64,000 bases of DNA from assembly GCA_013314755.1 (NCBI GenBank), contig JABUFA010000008.1, positions 1 through 64,000 of the forward strand. The letters run 5' to 3'. Under the pieces are notes generated by a model. That model had not been told where the DNA came from. It worked only from the letters and a program-made list of their open reading frames with translations, and ran no database searches. The translations under genes were made by a program, and so were the position numbers. Positions within the stretch are counted from its first letter, which is position 1. Each line of letters opens with the position of its first letter. Shown here piece by piece: positions 42,964-52,186 of this stretch. The stretch is from Chthonomonadia bacterium. GTDB lineage: Bacteria > Armatimonadota > HRBIN16.

Positions 42964-43752
42964 TTACTCATCGGGCAGGCGAAACTGCTCATCGGGGATA
43001 ATCTCCGGCTCTGGCGGAAGCACAATCACGCCGTAGTTTATCAACAGCGCGCGCGTCCAGTACACCACCGCCAGCGATGCGAAGCCGGAGTACATCAGCG
43101 CAAGCCCCACCACGCTGAAGAAGCAGAAAATGCCCCACACAGCGATGATGGCGAACATCCCCGCGCTGAACGGCAGGTTGCCAATGGTCAACAGCAGTGA
43201 CCGCCGAAGCACCCGCCTCAGCCAGCTCGCTTTGCTCTGCTCGCCTTTGTAGGCCCCAAAGATGTGCTCCACCAGAAGCGGATATTGATACAGCATCGCG
43301 GTTATCCACAACAGCAACAGATACAGAATCACCACCCCGAAAATGCGCATGAACACCAGCGGACTCTGCAGATACAACGCCATGTTTATGAATATCACAA
43401 GGGTCACGAAGGTCTGAATCACCGACAACCACAGCGTTTTCCATCCCAGCCCCCGCCATGCCTCCACAAAGCACAGCAGGGAAGGCTCATCGCGGGTGGC
43501 GATGCGATAGGCGAGGTACACACAAGCTGTCCATACCTCGGCAAGCAGGATTGCGCCCACAAAGATCCCTGCCAGAACCACCAGTACCTGCTGGGTGCGC
43601 ACCAGCGTGCCGATTGCTAAGGACACAGCCCCCAGCATGGCAAACCATAGCAGACTGCTGGCAAGGGTCAAGCCCAGTCGGTCGTAGGCGTCGCCCGTTG
43701 CCTGGCGCAGGGCTTTGAAGAAAGTCACGGTGGGAGAAGCAGGCTTTTCCAT
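42964..43752 (-). CDS. Multi-pass membrane protein, DUF624/YesL-like
   Basis: A 262-residue protein with five or six hydrophobic segments (for example LASSLLWFAMLGAVSLAIG, VVLAGIFVGAILLAEVWTA, FGVVILYLLLLWITAMLYQY, GMFAIIAVWGIFCFFSVVG). The arrangement and a loop with FVEAWRGLGWKTLWLS recall YesL/DUF624 proteins, which accompany sugar transport and glycan-degradation genes. No catalytic motif is visible. It sits between a large secreted protein and a sugar kinase, supporting a carbohydrate theme. Confidence 0.6.
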   Translation of the reverse strand: MEKPASPTVTFFKALRQATGDAYDRLGLTLASSLLWFAMLGAVSLAIGTLVRTQQVLVVLAGIFVGAILLAEVWTACVYLAYRIATRDEPSLLCFVEAWRGLGWKTLWLSVIQTFVTLVIFINMALYLQSPLVFMRIFGVVILYLLLLWITAMLYQYPLLVEHIFGAYKGEQSKASWLRRVLRRSLLLTIGNLPFSAGMFAIIAVWGIFCFFSVVGLALMYSGFASLAVVYWTRALLINYGVIVLPPEPEIIPDEQFRLPDE

Positions 43753-43761
43753 ACGATGAAC

Positions 43762-46248
43762 CTACCTAACCGGCGGTTTGACCGTGCCCTGTGGGATGAT
43801 GTTCTCGGCGGTGAGGAGCACCACATCACACCACTGCACGTAGGGCGTGCTCGTGTCGCCCACACGATTCACCACCCTCAGCTCCAGCGTGTGGAATCCG
43901 GGCGACAGCCTGACCGTTCCCAGGCGCGCCCACCCGAACCCTTCGCCGTACTCGCCGACCACCACGTTGCTTTCGGGGGGCTGGGGCGCGTTGTCGTCGA
44001 TGCTCCACAACAGCGGTGAAACGCCTTCGGTGCGCCGCGCCACCCACATGGTGTAGTTTCCTTCCTCTTTCACCGCGAATCGATAACGCAGGAAATAGCC
44101 GCGCGCTGGCGGGTCATTATAGTTCTCCAGGCGAACAACCTTGCCGTCGCTTGCCCAGGTGCGTTCCAGCACCTCGTCGAAGTTGCTCTCGTCCGCCGTT
44201 TCCGCCTCCATCCACAGGTACTGCGCGAGACGCTGGATCAGCTCGTTCAATGCCTCGCTGGCAAGCAGATAGGCGGTGTACACCTGCCCCGACCGCAGGT
44301 TATCGCGAGCCTGTTGCCAGCGGAAGCGTGCTGTGCCCACATCCGTACGGCGCGACTCGCCCAGCTTGATCAATCGCGCCAGCTCGTTGACGGCATCTTC
44401 CGCTGCCTCCACGGGGAACAGGCTGCCGCTGTTGGTAAACACCACGGGCACCGTGGGCAGATTCATCGAAAAGTTGCGCCCCTTGCCGCTGACCTTGACC
44501 GGCGTGCCATCGGGCAGCTGCGCGGTGAACACGCGCGGCTCGGTCAGGCGGAAGCTGGTTTTGCGCTCCCTGTCCACCGCCCACATCACGTACTGCTGAC
44601 CGCCAAGCGTGCTGATTTGATAGGCGCGATAGTTCTGCCCCACGTTGACGATGGCTCCCGAGCGCACGGAAGGAAGCCACCACACGTCGCCCGGCAGCTT
44701 CTTTACCTCGCAGATGCCCGAAGCGGACTGGGGGAAGAACAGCACCTTCGGCGGTTTCTGCCACTCGGCGTTCGCCTGCGCGGACTGCTGGAAAGAGCGG
44801 AGCCACTGCAGAACCGCCGCGTCTACCGTGTTCGCACTGACGCGGAAGAACCAACCCCGACTTCCCGCCTGAGCCAGCGTTTCGGCTTCGCTGTGCAGGG
44901 TCTGGCTATCGGCGTAGTCCTGTTTGATGTCGCGCGTGACCAGGGCGACCAGCCACGTCGGGCGCACGCTTTCGGTCGCCTGTCCCATCGCCAGAGCCAT
45001 TGATTTCGTGGCGAGGTTGAAACCGCGCTCCGACGTCACCACCAGCAAGCCGTCCACGCCCGGCTGGTTCTGAGTGCTGACATACACCGGGTGGAACTTC
45101 TGCCAGCCTAACAGCACCGGCACATCCGCCACGTGCATGCGCAGAACCGATGCCATCCGGTCCGCCGCGTTCTGCAGAGACTCGCGCAGATACTGGCTGA
45201 CATCTGTCCAGTAGGCGCATCTTGCGGATTCCACCCGTCGCAGGTTGCCCGTTTTGAGGTCGTAGAGCAATGGGAGCCCCTTCAGACCGCGCCAGAGCGC
45301 CAGCTGGCGTGCCGCGTCGGCGAACGACTCCAGATTGCGCTCGGAGAGCGCCCACGCGCTCATCAGGTTCTCCAGCGTCTGGTACTTGCGTGCCAGAAAC
45401 GCTTCGAAGCCCAGCCGAAACATCTGCGACGACGGCACGATGCCCTGGTCATCCGAAGGCAGGGTCCATCGTCCGAGCGGGTCGGCGAAGAAGCGAAGCC
45501 CCTTGCCAAAGCGCACTTTGCCCAGCGTCTGCAGGATGCTGTCGCGCCAGGCGTCGTAGCCGTCCCACACGTCGGGCACGAACCCCGCCGAATCCGCCAG
45601 CGGACGGTGCGGATAAGCCACCATCACCGCGCGCACGCCCTCCGATATCTGCAGGGGCAGGCGACCGATACCCTGCTCCACGCTGGCACGCGAGTGGCTC
45701 AGCACGCTGTTATCATGGGTATCCACGACAAAGGTGAGTGCATGATCGGCGTACGGCGTGCGAAAGACGACCACCCCGCTCTGGATGATGTTGGCGATAC
45801 GGTTGGATGCGGGCGCGACCACATAGCCCTGAGCGATGGGCAGACCCGCCTCGCCCAGCGAGATGCCGTAGCGGAGGTTGCGCGACTCCAGCGCGTCCAC
45901 GAACCTCTGCCACCGCTCGGGGGGCACGGTGCTTCCCGCTTCGCGCGGCACCACGCACACGTCCGTTATCCCCGCCTGAGCGAGCGCATCCAGCACCTGC
46001 TCGTCGCGCTGGAAATCGGCTTCGGTGGCATCCGCCCGCAGAGACTGTGGGCTGAACCACACGCCCGCCGGCAGATAGACCGCCCCGTCCCATTGCAGGC
46101 TGTGTGCGGGGGTTACCTGCCAGCGATGTGTTCCCCCGTCACGGTCGGTAAAAATACCCTGCCCTGCTACCAGCCCCTGGGCGTTCACCCCTGGAGCAGT
46201 AACCAGCAGGACCGCCCACGCCACCAGAGCGGCGACTCCCTTTCTCAC
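43762..46248 (-). CDS. Large secreted protein with glycosidase-like barrel and sugar-binding C-terminus
   Basis: An 828-residue protein with a signal peptide (ALVAWAVLLVTAPGVNAQG). Residues 50-480 look like a TIM-barrel hydrolase of the GH42/GH14-like superfamily, with repeated strands such as ITDVCVVPRE, LRYGISLGEAG and VPVLLGWQKFHP, but I cannot place catalytic residues. About 690-828 forms a CBM6/35-like sandwich (MEAETADESNFDEVLERTW; NYTMWVARRTEG; GFHTLELRVVNRVGD). The GTG at 46248 follows GAGGTGAG. It heads an operon with the membrane protein and PfkB kinase and diverges from ftsE. Confidence 0.6.
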   Translation of the reverse strand: MRKGVAALVAWAVLLVTAPGVNAQGLVAGQGIFTDRDGGTHRWQVTPAHSLQWDGAVYLPAGVWFSPQSLRADATEADFQRDEQVLDALAQAGITDVCVVPREAGSTVPPERWQRFVDALESRNLRYGISLGEAGLPIAQGYVVAPASNRIANIIQSGVVVFRTPYADHALTFVVDTHDNSVLSHSRASVEQGIGRLPLQISEGVRAVMVAYPHRPLADSAGFVPDVWDGYDAWRDSILQTLGKVRFGKGLRFFADPLGRWTLPSDDQGIVPSSQMFRLGFEAFLARKYQTLENLMSAWALSERNLESFADAARQLALWRGLKGLPLLYDLKTGNLRRVESARCAYWTDVSQYLRESLQNAADRMASVLRMHVADVPVLLGWQKFHPVYVSTQNQPGVDGLLVVTSERGFNLATKSMALAMGQATESVRPTWLVALVTRDIKQDYADSQTLHSEAETLAQAGSRGWFFRVSANTVDAAVLQWLRSFQQSAQANAEWQKPPKVLFFPQSASGICEVKKLPGDVWWLPSVRSGAIVNVGQNYRAYQISTLGGQQYVMWAVDRERKTSFRLTEPRVFTAQLPDGTPVKVSGKGRNFSMNLPTVPVVFTNSGSLFPVEAAEDAVNELARLIKLGESRRTDVGTARFRWQQARDNLRSGQVYTAYLLASEALNELIQRLAQYLWMEAETADESNFDEVLERTWASDGKVVRLENYNDPPARGYFLRYRFAVKEEGNYTMWVARRTEGVSPLLWSIDDNAPQPPESNVVVGEYGEGFGWARLGTVRLSPGFHTLELRVVNRVGDTSTPYVQWCDVVLLTAENIIPQGTVKPPVR

Positions 46249-46366
46249 CTGCTACTCACCTCTGCTAATACATTGACATATACGCTTTCGCCTTCGGGGC
46301 GGGGTGTTCCTGCCGAGAGGGTTTTCGCGTCCGGGTTGCGAATCATACGCCAGCAGGTACTGTGAT

Positions 46367-47053
46367 ATGATAGAGATCCAGGAAGTGTCGGTGACATATC
46401 CCAACGGCGTGCATGCGCTGAGGAACATCAACCTGCGCGTGGAAAAGGGGGAGTTCGTGTTTCTGGTAGGGGCGACGGGAGCGGGCAAGTCTACTCTACT
46501 CAAACTCATCACGCGCGAAGTCGTGCCAACGACCGGCAAAGTGATTGTCGCCGGGCGCAACGTTGCCGAAATCCCACCGCACGAAGTGCCCTACTATCGC
46601 CGGACGATGGGCGTGGTGTTTCAGGATTTCGGACTCCTGCCCAACAAGACGGTGTGGGAGAACGTGGCGTTCGCCCTGCGCGTGCTGGGACTGCCCCGCA
46701 AGGAGATTCGCAAGCGCACCGCCCACGCTCTTGAACTGGTCGGTCTGCTCAAACGGTGCAATAGCTTCCCGGCGCAGTTATCGGGCGGGGAGGCGCAGCG
46801 AGTGGCGATTGCCCGCGCCATCGCCAACGACCCACCCCTCCTGCTGGCGGATGAACCGACGGGCAACCTGGACCCCGATACTTCGTGGGACATTATGCAA
46901 CTGCTCAGCCATATCAATATTCGCGGCACCACGGTGCTGGTCGCCAGTCACGATAAATACGTGATTGACCGGATGCGCAAGCGCGTGGTGATGTTAGAAC
47001 GCGGTACTATCATCAGCGATGTGCCCTGTGGGGTGTATGCACATGAACCTTAG
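46367..47053 (+). CDS. ftsE: Cell division ABC transporter ATP-binding protein FtsE
   Basis: A 228-residue ABC ATPase. Walker A is GATGAGKSTLLKLI, the Q-loop MGVVFQDFGLLPNKTV (typical FtsE wording), the signature LSGGEAQRVAIARAI, Walker B LLLADEPTGNLD and the H-loop VLVASHDKYV. FtsE with FtsX controls septal peptidoglycan hydrolases. The ATG at 46367 begins the conserved MIEIQEVS; an in-frame start at 46304 is less likely. It overlaps ftsX by 11 bases, and an M23 peptidase follows, the classical trio. Confidence 0.95.
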   Translation: MIEIQEVSVTYPNGVHALRNINLRVEKGEFVFLVGATGAGKSTLLKLITREVVPTTGKVIVAGRNVAEIPPHEVPYYRRTMGVVFQDFGLLPNKTVWENVAFALRVLGLPRKEIRKRTAHALELVGLLKRCNSFPAQLSGGEAQRVAIARAIANDPPLLLADEPTGNLDPDTSWDIMQLLSHINIRGTTVLVASHDKYVIDRMRKRVVMLERGTIISDVPCGVYAHEP

Positions 47054-47927
47054 CCACGTGGAGTTTCTGATTGAAGAGGCTCTGGTGAACCTGCGTCGCA
47101 ACGGCTTGATGACCTTAGCGGCAATCGGCACGGTGGCGCTGGCGCTGGCGGTGTTCGGCGGGTTCGGGCTGATTGTGTGGAGGTTAGAGAACCTGGCAAA
47201 CAGCCTGCCGCCCAAGTTCGCCATTGATGTTTTCCTGAAGGATAGCGTCTCGCGCGAGCGGGCGCTGGAACTGCAAAAGCAGATACAGAAACACCCCGAC
47301 ATCGCACAGGTCACCTTCAAGCCCAAGGAGCAGGCGTGGCCCGAGTTCCAGAAGGAGCTCCAGCAGGAGATTACCGCCGCCCTGCCGTATAACCCCTTAC
47401 CCGATAGTTTCATCATTCAGGTCAAAGACCCATCGCGCACGGGAGCGGTCAGCGCGTGGCTGAAGAGCTTGCCGGAAGTGGACGCCGTGCGCGACGCCAA
47501 AGAAGAGGTGGACATCATCCTGTCGGTGGCGGCGGTGGTACGCTGGATTGGCATCGGTGGAACGCTCCTTCTGCTGATTGCCACCAGCGTGATTATCTAC
47601 AACGCGGTTCGGTTGACCGTCTTCGCCCGGCGGCGCGAGATACGTATCATGCAGCTCATCGGCGCCACGTCGGGCACGATTCGCACGCCGTTTGTGCTGG
47701 AAGGAGTGGTGCAGGGCGTGCTGGGCGCGTGGATTGCCTGCGGGTTAATTCTGGGCGTGTCGCAGCTGGTCTCGCACTTCGTGATGCGCAAGCTGGTGTT
47801 CATCGACAGCCTGGGAGGTGCGCCCTTGCCGTTCTGGGTGGTGTTCCTGGTGCTGACCCTGCTGGGCGCAGCGATAGGGGGTGCGGTCAGCGTGCTCTCC
47901 GTCCGAAAATACCTGCAGGCAGTGTAA
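47043..47927 (+). CDS. ftsX: Cell division ABC transporter permease FtsX
   Basis: A 294-residue membrane protein with the FtsX layout: one N-terminal helix (GLMTLAAIGTVALALAVFGGF), an extracytoplasmic domain (IDVFLKDSVSRERALELQ, VTFKPKEQAW, NPLPDSFIIQV), then three C-terminal helices with the ARRREIRIMQLIGATSGTIR loop. The external domain is where FtsX activates its hydrolase partner. ATG 47043 is favoured by distance from GGGGT; 47037 is possible. It is followed after 19 bases by the M23 peptidase. Confidence 0.94.
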   Translation: MNLSHVEFLIEEALVNLRRNGLMTLAAIGTVALALAVFGGFGLIVWRLENLANSLPPKFAIDVFLKDSVSRERALELQKQIQKHPDIAQVTFKPKEQAWPEFQKELQQEITAALPYNPLPDSFIIQVKDPSRTGAVSAWLKSLPEVDAVRDAKEEVDIILSVAAVVRWIGIGGTLLLLIATSVIIYNAVRLTVFARRREIRIMQLIGATSGTIRTPFVLEGVVQGVLGAWIACGLILGVSQLVSHFVMRKLVFIDSLGGAPLPFWVVFLVLTLLGAAIGGAVSVLSVRKYLQAV

Positions 47928-47946
47928 GGCGAAAAGGGGGTGTATC

Positions 47947-49104
47947 ATGGGGTTACGCAGGGGATGGCTGATTAGCCTGCTTATTGTTCTGTCCGTTTTG
48001 TGTGCGGCGCTGGCGGCGCCGCCCCAGCAAGCCTCCAAACCGTCCACCGCCAAAAAAGCCGAACTGCAGGCGAAACTGGAACGGGTCAAAAAGCAGATCC
48101 GGCAGGTTCGAGCAGAGGTGCGGCAAATCCGCAGGCGCGAGCGCGCCGTGACCGCCGACCTGCTGGCGACCGAGCAGAACCTGGATGCCACCCGCCAACG
48201 CCTACATGCTGTGCGTGCGCGATTGAGTGCCGTACGCTCCCTTCAGCGCAAAACCGCCGCCCGCCTGAAAGAGCTGGAAGGGCGTCTGCAACAGCGTCAG
48301 CAGCTGCTGGCGCGTCGGGTGCGCGTGGCATACCAGCAGGGCAACGCCAGCACGGTGCGCGTATTGCTCGGCTCGCGCGATGTGCATGACCTCATCAGCC
48401 GGTCGTATGTGCTGGGGCGCATCGCCCGGGCGGACTCGCGGCTGGTGCTTGCCATCCAGCAGGACCGGCAGGAGGTGGCTCAGGCGAAGGCGCAGCTGGA
48501 CCGACAGGCGCAGGAAATCGCCCAGCTGGAGGCAGAGCTGGCACAGCAGACGCGCCTTCTGCAGGAACAGACCGAAGCGAAGCGCGAGATTCTGCAGGAC
48601 ATCGCCCGTGACCGCGCCCTGAAGGAACAGGCACTGGACGAGTGGGAAGAGGAGTCGCGCCAGATTGCGGCCATGCTCCGCGCGATGGAGCAGACCCCGC
48701 GTGGTCAGGCGCGGCTGGCGAAACCGTTCCGCGGAGGGTTCATCCGCCCTGTTAACGGCGCAATTGTTTCGGGGTTCGGAATGCGCTACCATCCCATCCT
48801 GAAGGTCAACCGGATGCATAACGGCGTGGACATCGCCGCACCGTACGGCACACCTATCAAAGCGGCTGCTGCCGGTGAGGTGATTTTCGCCGGTTACCGC
48901 CGCGGCTACGGCAACACGGTCATCATCGACCACGGTGGGGGAGTGGCTACGCTGTATGCGCACTGCTCTGCGCTGGCGGTTGGCGAGGGAGCGGTGGTCA
49001 AGCAGGGTCAGGTGATTGGCTACGTGGGCGCAACGGGTCTGGCGACGGGACCGCATCTGCATTTCGAGGTGCGCCACAACGGCGAGCCGGTGAACCCGCT
49101 GTAA
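47947..49104 (+). CDS. Coiled-coil M23 peptidase, EnvC-like
   Basis: A 385-residue exported protein: signal peptide (LISLLIVLSVLCAALAA), two long coiled-coil stretches to about residue 255, then a C-terminal LytM/M23 domain. The zinc and catalytic residues are all present: His291 and Asp295 (HNGVD), YAHCS, and His370/His372 (HLHFEV). E. coli EnvC has a degenerate LytM domain and activates amidases; this one should be an active endopeptidase under FtsEX control, comparable in role to PcsB. It ends the ftsE-ftsX operon. Confidence 0.9.
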   Translation: MGLRRGWLISLLIVLSVLCAALAAPPQQASKPSTAKKAELQAKLERVKKQIRQVRAEVRQIRRRERAVTADLLATEQNLDATRQRLHAVRARLSAVRSLQRKTAARLKELEGRLQQRQQLLARRVRVAYQQGNASTVRVLLGSRDVHDLISRSYVLGRIARADSRLVLAIQQDRQEVAQAKAQLDRQAQEIAQLEAELAQQTRLLQEQTEAKREILQDIARDRALKEQALDEWEEESRQIAAMLRAMEQTPRGQARLAKPFRGGFIRPVNGAIVSGFGMRYHPILKVNRMHNGVDIAAPYGTPIKAAAAGEVIFAGYRRGYGNTVIIDHGGGVATLYAHCSALAVGEGAVVKQGQVIGYVGATGLATGPHLHFEVRHNGEPVNPL

Positions 49105-49534
49105 CAGGGTTGCCGCTTTACCGATAGGCACCTGACCCCCAGCCCTCCCGCGCGAGATAGCCCCCCTGTCATCCCCCCGCAAGCAGGGACAGTGCGTCCT
49201 CGCCTGCGGGGAGGTCAGGAGGGGCTGTTCTGCGTCACTGGGCAACCACAGGGGGTTGCCCCTACAACATCTTTTGGAGGGCGAGGCTCCTGCCGAGCCG
49301 TGTATGAGTCCCTCCCCGCCTGCGGGGAGGTCAGGAGGGGCTATGCAGGGTCGGCTCACCGGGAGGTTCGCCCTCCAGCATGAGGGGTCACCTCTCCCCG
49401 CGTCGGGGAGAGGCTGGGAGAGGGGTTTACTCCGTGTTTCCCTCTCCTTGTGGGAGAGGGTCAGGGTGAGGGCTTCTTTCCATCCTCTCCCCGCGTCGGG
49501 GAGAGGTCTGGAGAGGGGTCTATGCAATGCCACC
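49105..49534. repeat. Stack of intergenic repeat elements
   Basis: This 430-base gap between the M23 gene and tauE is made of several palindromic modules. A GGGGAGGTCAGGAGGGGCT module occurs near 49208 and again near 49324, each after CCTGC. A CTCTCCCCGCGTCGGGGAGAG palindrome occurs near 49392 and again near 49486, each followed by a (T)GGAGAGGGG tail. A related CCCTCTCCTTGTGGGAGAGGG lies near 49440. In addition there are a GGGCAACCACAGGGGGTTGCCC hairpin (stem GGGCAACC/GGTTGCCC, about 49233) and a GGCGAGGCTCCTGCCGAGCC element (about 49280). No gene is supported. Confidence 0.75.
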
Positions 49535-50305
49535 TCATCGCCACATATCCCATACCAGCCGCGCCAGTATCGCCGCCACCGCCCACAGGAAAAACCGGCG
49601 GATGAAGGGACTGCCCTGTCGCATCGCCAGGCGACTGCCCAGCCACCCTCCCAGCACGTTCGCCAGCAGGAAGGGAACGGCAAAAAGCCACTGCACGTGT
49701 CCCTGCCAGCCAAAGGTAATCAACGCAGCCAGATTGGTGGTGCAGTTCAGCACTTTGGTATGAGCGGTTGCGCTGAGGAAGTCCATCCCTAACAGAGCGG
49801 TCATGCCAAACATCATAAAACTGCCCGTGCCCGGACCGAAGAAGCCATCGTATACCCCGCATATCAGCGCAATCAGGCTCAGCACGCGCACAGGGTGCTT
49901 CGCGGTGGCGGGCTGATGTGCGGTCACCCCCAGCGACCTGCGCCGCCAGGTATACAGCCACACCGCCACCAGCATCACCACCACCAAGGGGCGCATGACG
50001 GCGGAACTGAGATAGGTTGCCAGCCGCGCCCCCAGTGCGGAGCCGACAAAAGCTGCCACGATGGGCAGATACAGTCTGCGCCACTGTACGTGTCCGCCGC
50101 GGGTGTACTGCCACGCCGCCATCGTGGTGCCGCTGATGGCGATAAGCTTGTTTGTGCCCAGAACCGTCGCCGGGGCGAACTGGGGAAACAGCAGAAGCAG
50201 AGCGGGTATCTGAATCAACCCGCCGCCGCCCACAATGGCGTCAAAAAAGCCCGCCCCCAGCGAGGCAAAACACATCAAAAGCGTGTTGGGCGATAGCAGG
50301 CTCAT
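49535..50305 (-). CDS. TauE/SafE (TSUP) family membrane transporter
   Basis: A 256-residue protein with about eight membrane helices. The N-terminal GAGFFDAIVGGGGLIQIPALLL and the repeat-half motif CGVYDGFFGPGTGSFMMFG are the two hallmark G-x-x-D-G/A blocks of TSUP proteins, which export sulfite, sulfoacetate or related anions. The substrate is unknown. It overlaps the upstream PhoR-like gene as ATGA, so it is last in the regulator operon. The two-component pair may regulate it, which would hint at a sulfur-anion or other oxyanion signal. Confidence 0.85.
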   Translation of the reverse strand: MSLLSPNTLLMCFASLGAGFFDAIVGGGGLIQIPALLLLFPQFAPATVLGTNKLIAISGTTMAAWQYTRGGHVQWRRLYLPIVAAFVGSALGARLATYLSSAVMRPLVVVMLVAVWLYTWRRRSLGVTAHQPATAKHPVRVLSLIALICGVYDGFFGPGTGSFMMFGMTALLGMDFLSATAHTKVLNCTTNLAALITFGWQGHVQWLFAVPFLLANVLGGWLGSRLAMRQGSPFIRRFFLWAVAAILARLVWDMWR

Positions 50306-51492
50306 GAGGCGGAGTTACTCTCCTTCGGTTGCGGGCAGGTATCAGGAAACACCACACCAAAGCGACTGCCCACGTTCATCTCGCTTTCCACCCACACCCG
50401 CCCTCCGTGTGCCTCCACCAGATGCTTCACAATCGACAAACCCAGTCCGGTACCCCCCCTGGCGCGACTGCGTGCCTTGTCCACGCGATAGAAGCGTTCA
50501 AACACCCGTTCCAGATGCTCATGCGGGATGCCGATACCGGTGTCCTCGATAATGATTTCACTGCTGTCCGGGTGTTTGACCGCACGGACGAACACCTGCC
50601 CGCCCGGACGATTGTATTTGATGGCGTTATCTATCAGGTTCCACAGTATCTGCTCGAGATGGTCACGTTGAGCGCAGATGGTGAAGTCCGCCGGCACATC
50701 CACGTTGAGGCTCACTTTTGCCTCCTCTGCCTGGGGGCGAACCTGATCGAGCAGGGGACGAAGCACGCTGTGCAGTTTTACCTTCTGTACCTGGGGCACG
50801 GGGCGTGCCTCTGCCTTCGCCAGCACCAGCAGGTCCTCCGTCATGCGGGTCAGGCGTTCGGTCTGATGCACGATGGTGTTCAGGAACCTCTGCTGGATGG
50901 CGGGGTCATCGGGGGGTGACTCCAGCAGAGCCTCTGCGTTCGCCCGAATCGAAGCCAGCGGAGTGCGCAGCTCGTGCGAGACGTTCGCCACGAAATCACT
51001 GCGGATTTGTTCCAGACGACGCAGTTCGCTGATGTCGGTCAGCACCACCAGATAGGTCGATTCCGCGGCATCGGGAGCGGTGGGCAGCGGCAGGATGCGC
51101 ACGAAAACGGTTCGCGTCTGCGGATGGCTGATTTGCAGCTCGGCATGTTGTGGACGCTGTGTCTGGACGCATCGGGTCAGAAGCAGGTTCAGGTCATAGC
51201 ACAGCGTGCGCTGGAGCAGGGTTCGCCCCAGAAGCCCTTCACCGAGCAGGCGGATAGCGGCAGGGTTGGCGGAGGTAATCACGCCCTCTGCCGTTACCAG
51301 CATCACCGCGTCCTGCAGAGATTCCATCACATGCTGGAGCAGGGAGCGATAGTGCTGAAGTTCCGCCGAGGTCTGCTCATATCGCTGTTCTAACGGGGCA
51401 ACCTGCTCCTCCGTACGACGCAGTTTAATCGCCAGCACCATGACCGCCACACCGAGCACCAGCACCAGCAGCCATGGCAATAGTGCAATCAT
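50302..51492 (-). CDS. phoR: Sensor histidine kinase, PhoR-like
   Basis: A 396-residue kinase: one N-terminal membrane helix (LPWLLVLVLGVAVMVLAI), coiled coil, PAS domain (residues about 55-155), HisKA box FVANVSHELRTPLASIRAN and ATPase domain (NLIDNAIKYN, IEDTGIGIPHEHLERVFERF, GTGLGLSIVKHLVEAHGG). A single helix without a large external domain is the PhoR layout in many bacteria. It follows the response regulator by three bases and overlaps tauE. Phosphate sensing is not proven; no pst genes are present. Confidence 0.85.
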   Translation of the reverse strand: MIALLPWLLVLVLGVAVMVLAIKLRRTEEQVAPLEQRYEQTSAELQHYRSLLQHVMESLQDAVMLVTAEGVITSANPAAIRLLGEGLLGRTLLQRTLCYDLNLLLTRCVQTQRPQHAELQISHPQTRTVFVRILPLPTAPDAAESTYLVVLTDISELRRLEQIRSDFVANVSHELRTPLASIRANAEALLESPPDDPAIQQRFLNTIVHQTERLTRMTEDLLVLAKAEARPVPQVQKVKLHSVLRPLLDQVRPQAEEAKVSLNVDVPADFTICAQRDHLEQILWNLIDNAIKYNRPGGQVFVRAVKHPDSSEIIIEDTGIGIPHEHLERVFERFYRVDKARSRARGGTGLGLSIVKHLVEAHGGRVWVESEMNVGSRFGVVFPDTCPQPKESNSAS

Positions 51493-51495
51493 TCT

Positions 51496-52173
51496 TCATC
51501 CCCGAAACTTGTAGCCCACTCCCCGCACCGTCAGCAGATACTTCGGTTTGCGTGGGTTTGGCTCGATCTTCTCGCGAAGCCAGTGGATGTGTACGTCCAC
51601 CGTGCGCTCTTCGATGTACTTATCTTCACCCCACACACGGTCCAGCAGGGTCTGACGCGAAAAGACCTGCCCGGGGTGCTCCATCAGGAAGCGCAGCAGT
51701 TCGAACTCTTTAGGTGAGAGGTTCAACAGCCTGTCGCCCAGCCGGGCTTCATACTGATTGACATCCACCGTGAGGTCTCCCGCTTTCAACACGGGACCGG
51801 CGGGAGCGGAGGAGGCTGAAGCCCGCCTCATCACCGACCGGATGCGCGCCATCAGCTCGCGCATGCTGAACGGCTTGGTGATGTAGTCGTCCGCGCCGAT
51901 TTCCAGCCCCACCACGCGGTCGCCCTCTGCCCCTCTGGCGGTTAACATGATGATGGGCACGTTACTCTGTTTGCGCAGAATCTGGCAGACCTCAAAGCCG
52001 CTTCGCGTGGGCAGCATCACGTCCAGAATGACCAGGTCGGGGTTCTGCTCGTTGAAGAGCTGGATTGCCTGTTCGGAGTCGGTTGCAGTGATGACCTCGA
52101 ACCCCTCGCGCTGGAGCGCATACTGCAGGGCGTCCAGCAACGGTTGTTCGTCGTCCACGACCAGGGCTTTCAT
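51496..52173 (-). CDS. phoB: OmpR/PhoB-family response regulator
   Basis: A 225-residue regulator. The receiver shows VVDDEQPLLDALQ, the phospho-acceptor Asp in DLVILDVMLPTRSG and the Lys in YITKPFSMRELMARI. The winged-helix domain has LSPKEFELLRFLMEHPGQVF, LLDRVWGEDKYIEERTVDVH and the ending RGVGYKFRG. It binds direct repeats upstream of its targets and is activated by the adjacent kinase. It lies 13 bases after the unknown KOW-type gene on the same strand. Confidence 0.9.
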   Translation of the reverse strand: MKALVVDDEQPLLDALQYALQREGFEVITATDSEQAIQLFNEQNPDLVILDVMLPTRSGFEVCQILRKQSNVPIIMLTARGAEGDRVVGLEIGADDYITKPFSMRELMARIRSVMRRASASSAPAGPVLKAGDLTVDVNQYEARLGDRLLNLSPKEFELLRFLMEHPGQVFSRQTLLDRVWGEDKYIEERTVDVHIHWLREKIEPNPRKPKYLLTVRGVGYKFRG

Positions 52174-52186
52174 CGCATTTCCCTGC

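Noticed and set aside
43302-43310. A perfect DnaA box TTATCCACA
   Set aside because: It is single and inside a coding region, with no AT-rich unwinding element or other boxes nearby, so it does not mark an origin.
48202-49713. A 503-codon minus-strand frame
   Set aside because: It lies antisense to the M23 peptidase gene and through the repeat region; the plus-strand gene is clearly real.
49256-49792. A 178-codon plus-strand frame across the intergenic repeats
   Set aside because: It is a translation of stacked palindromes (SPLPASGRGW-type strings) and runs antisense into tauE; there is no ribosome binding site or family match.
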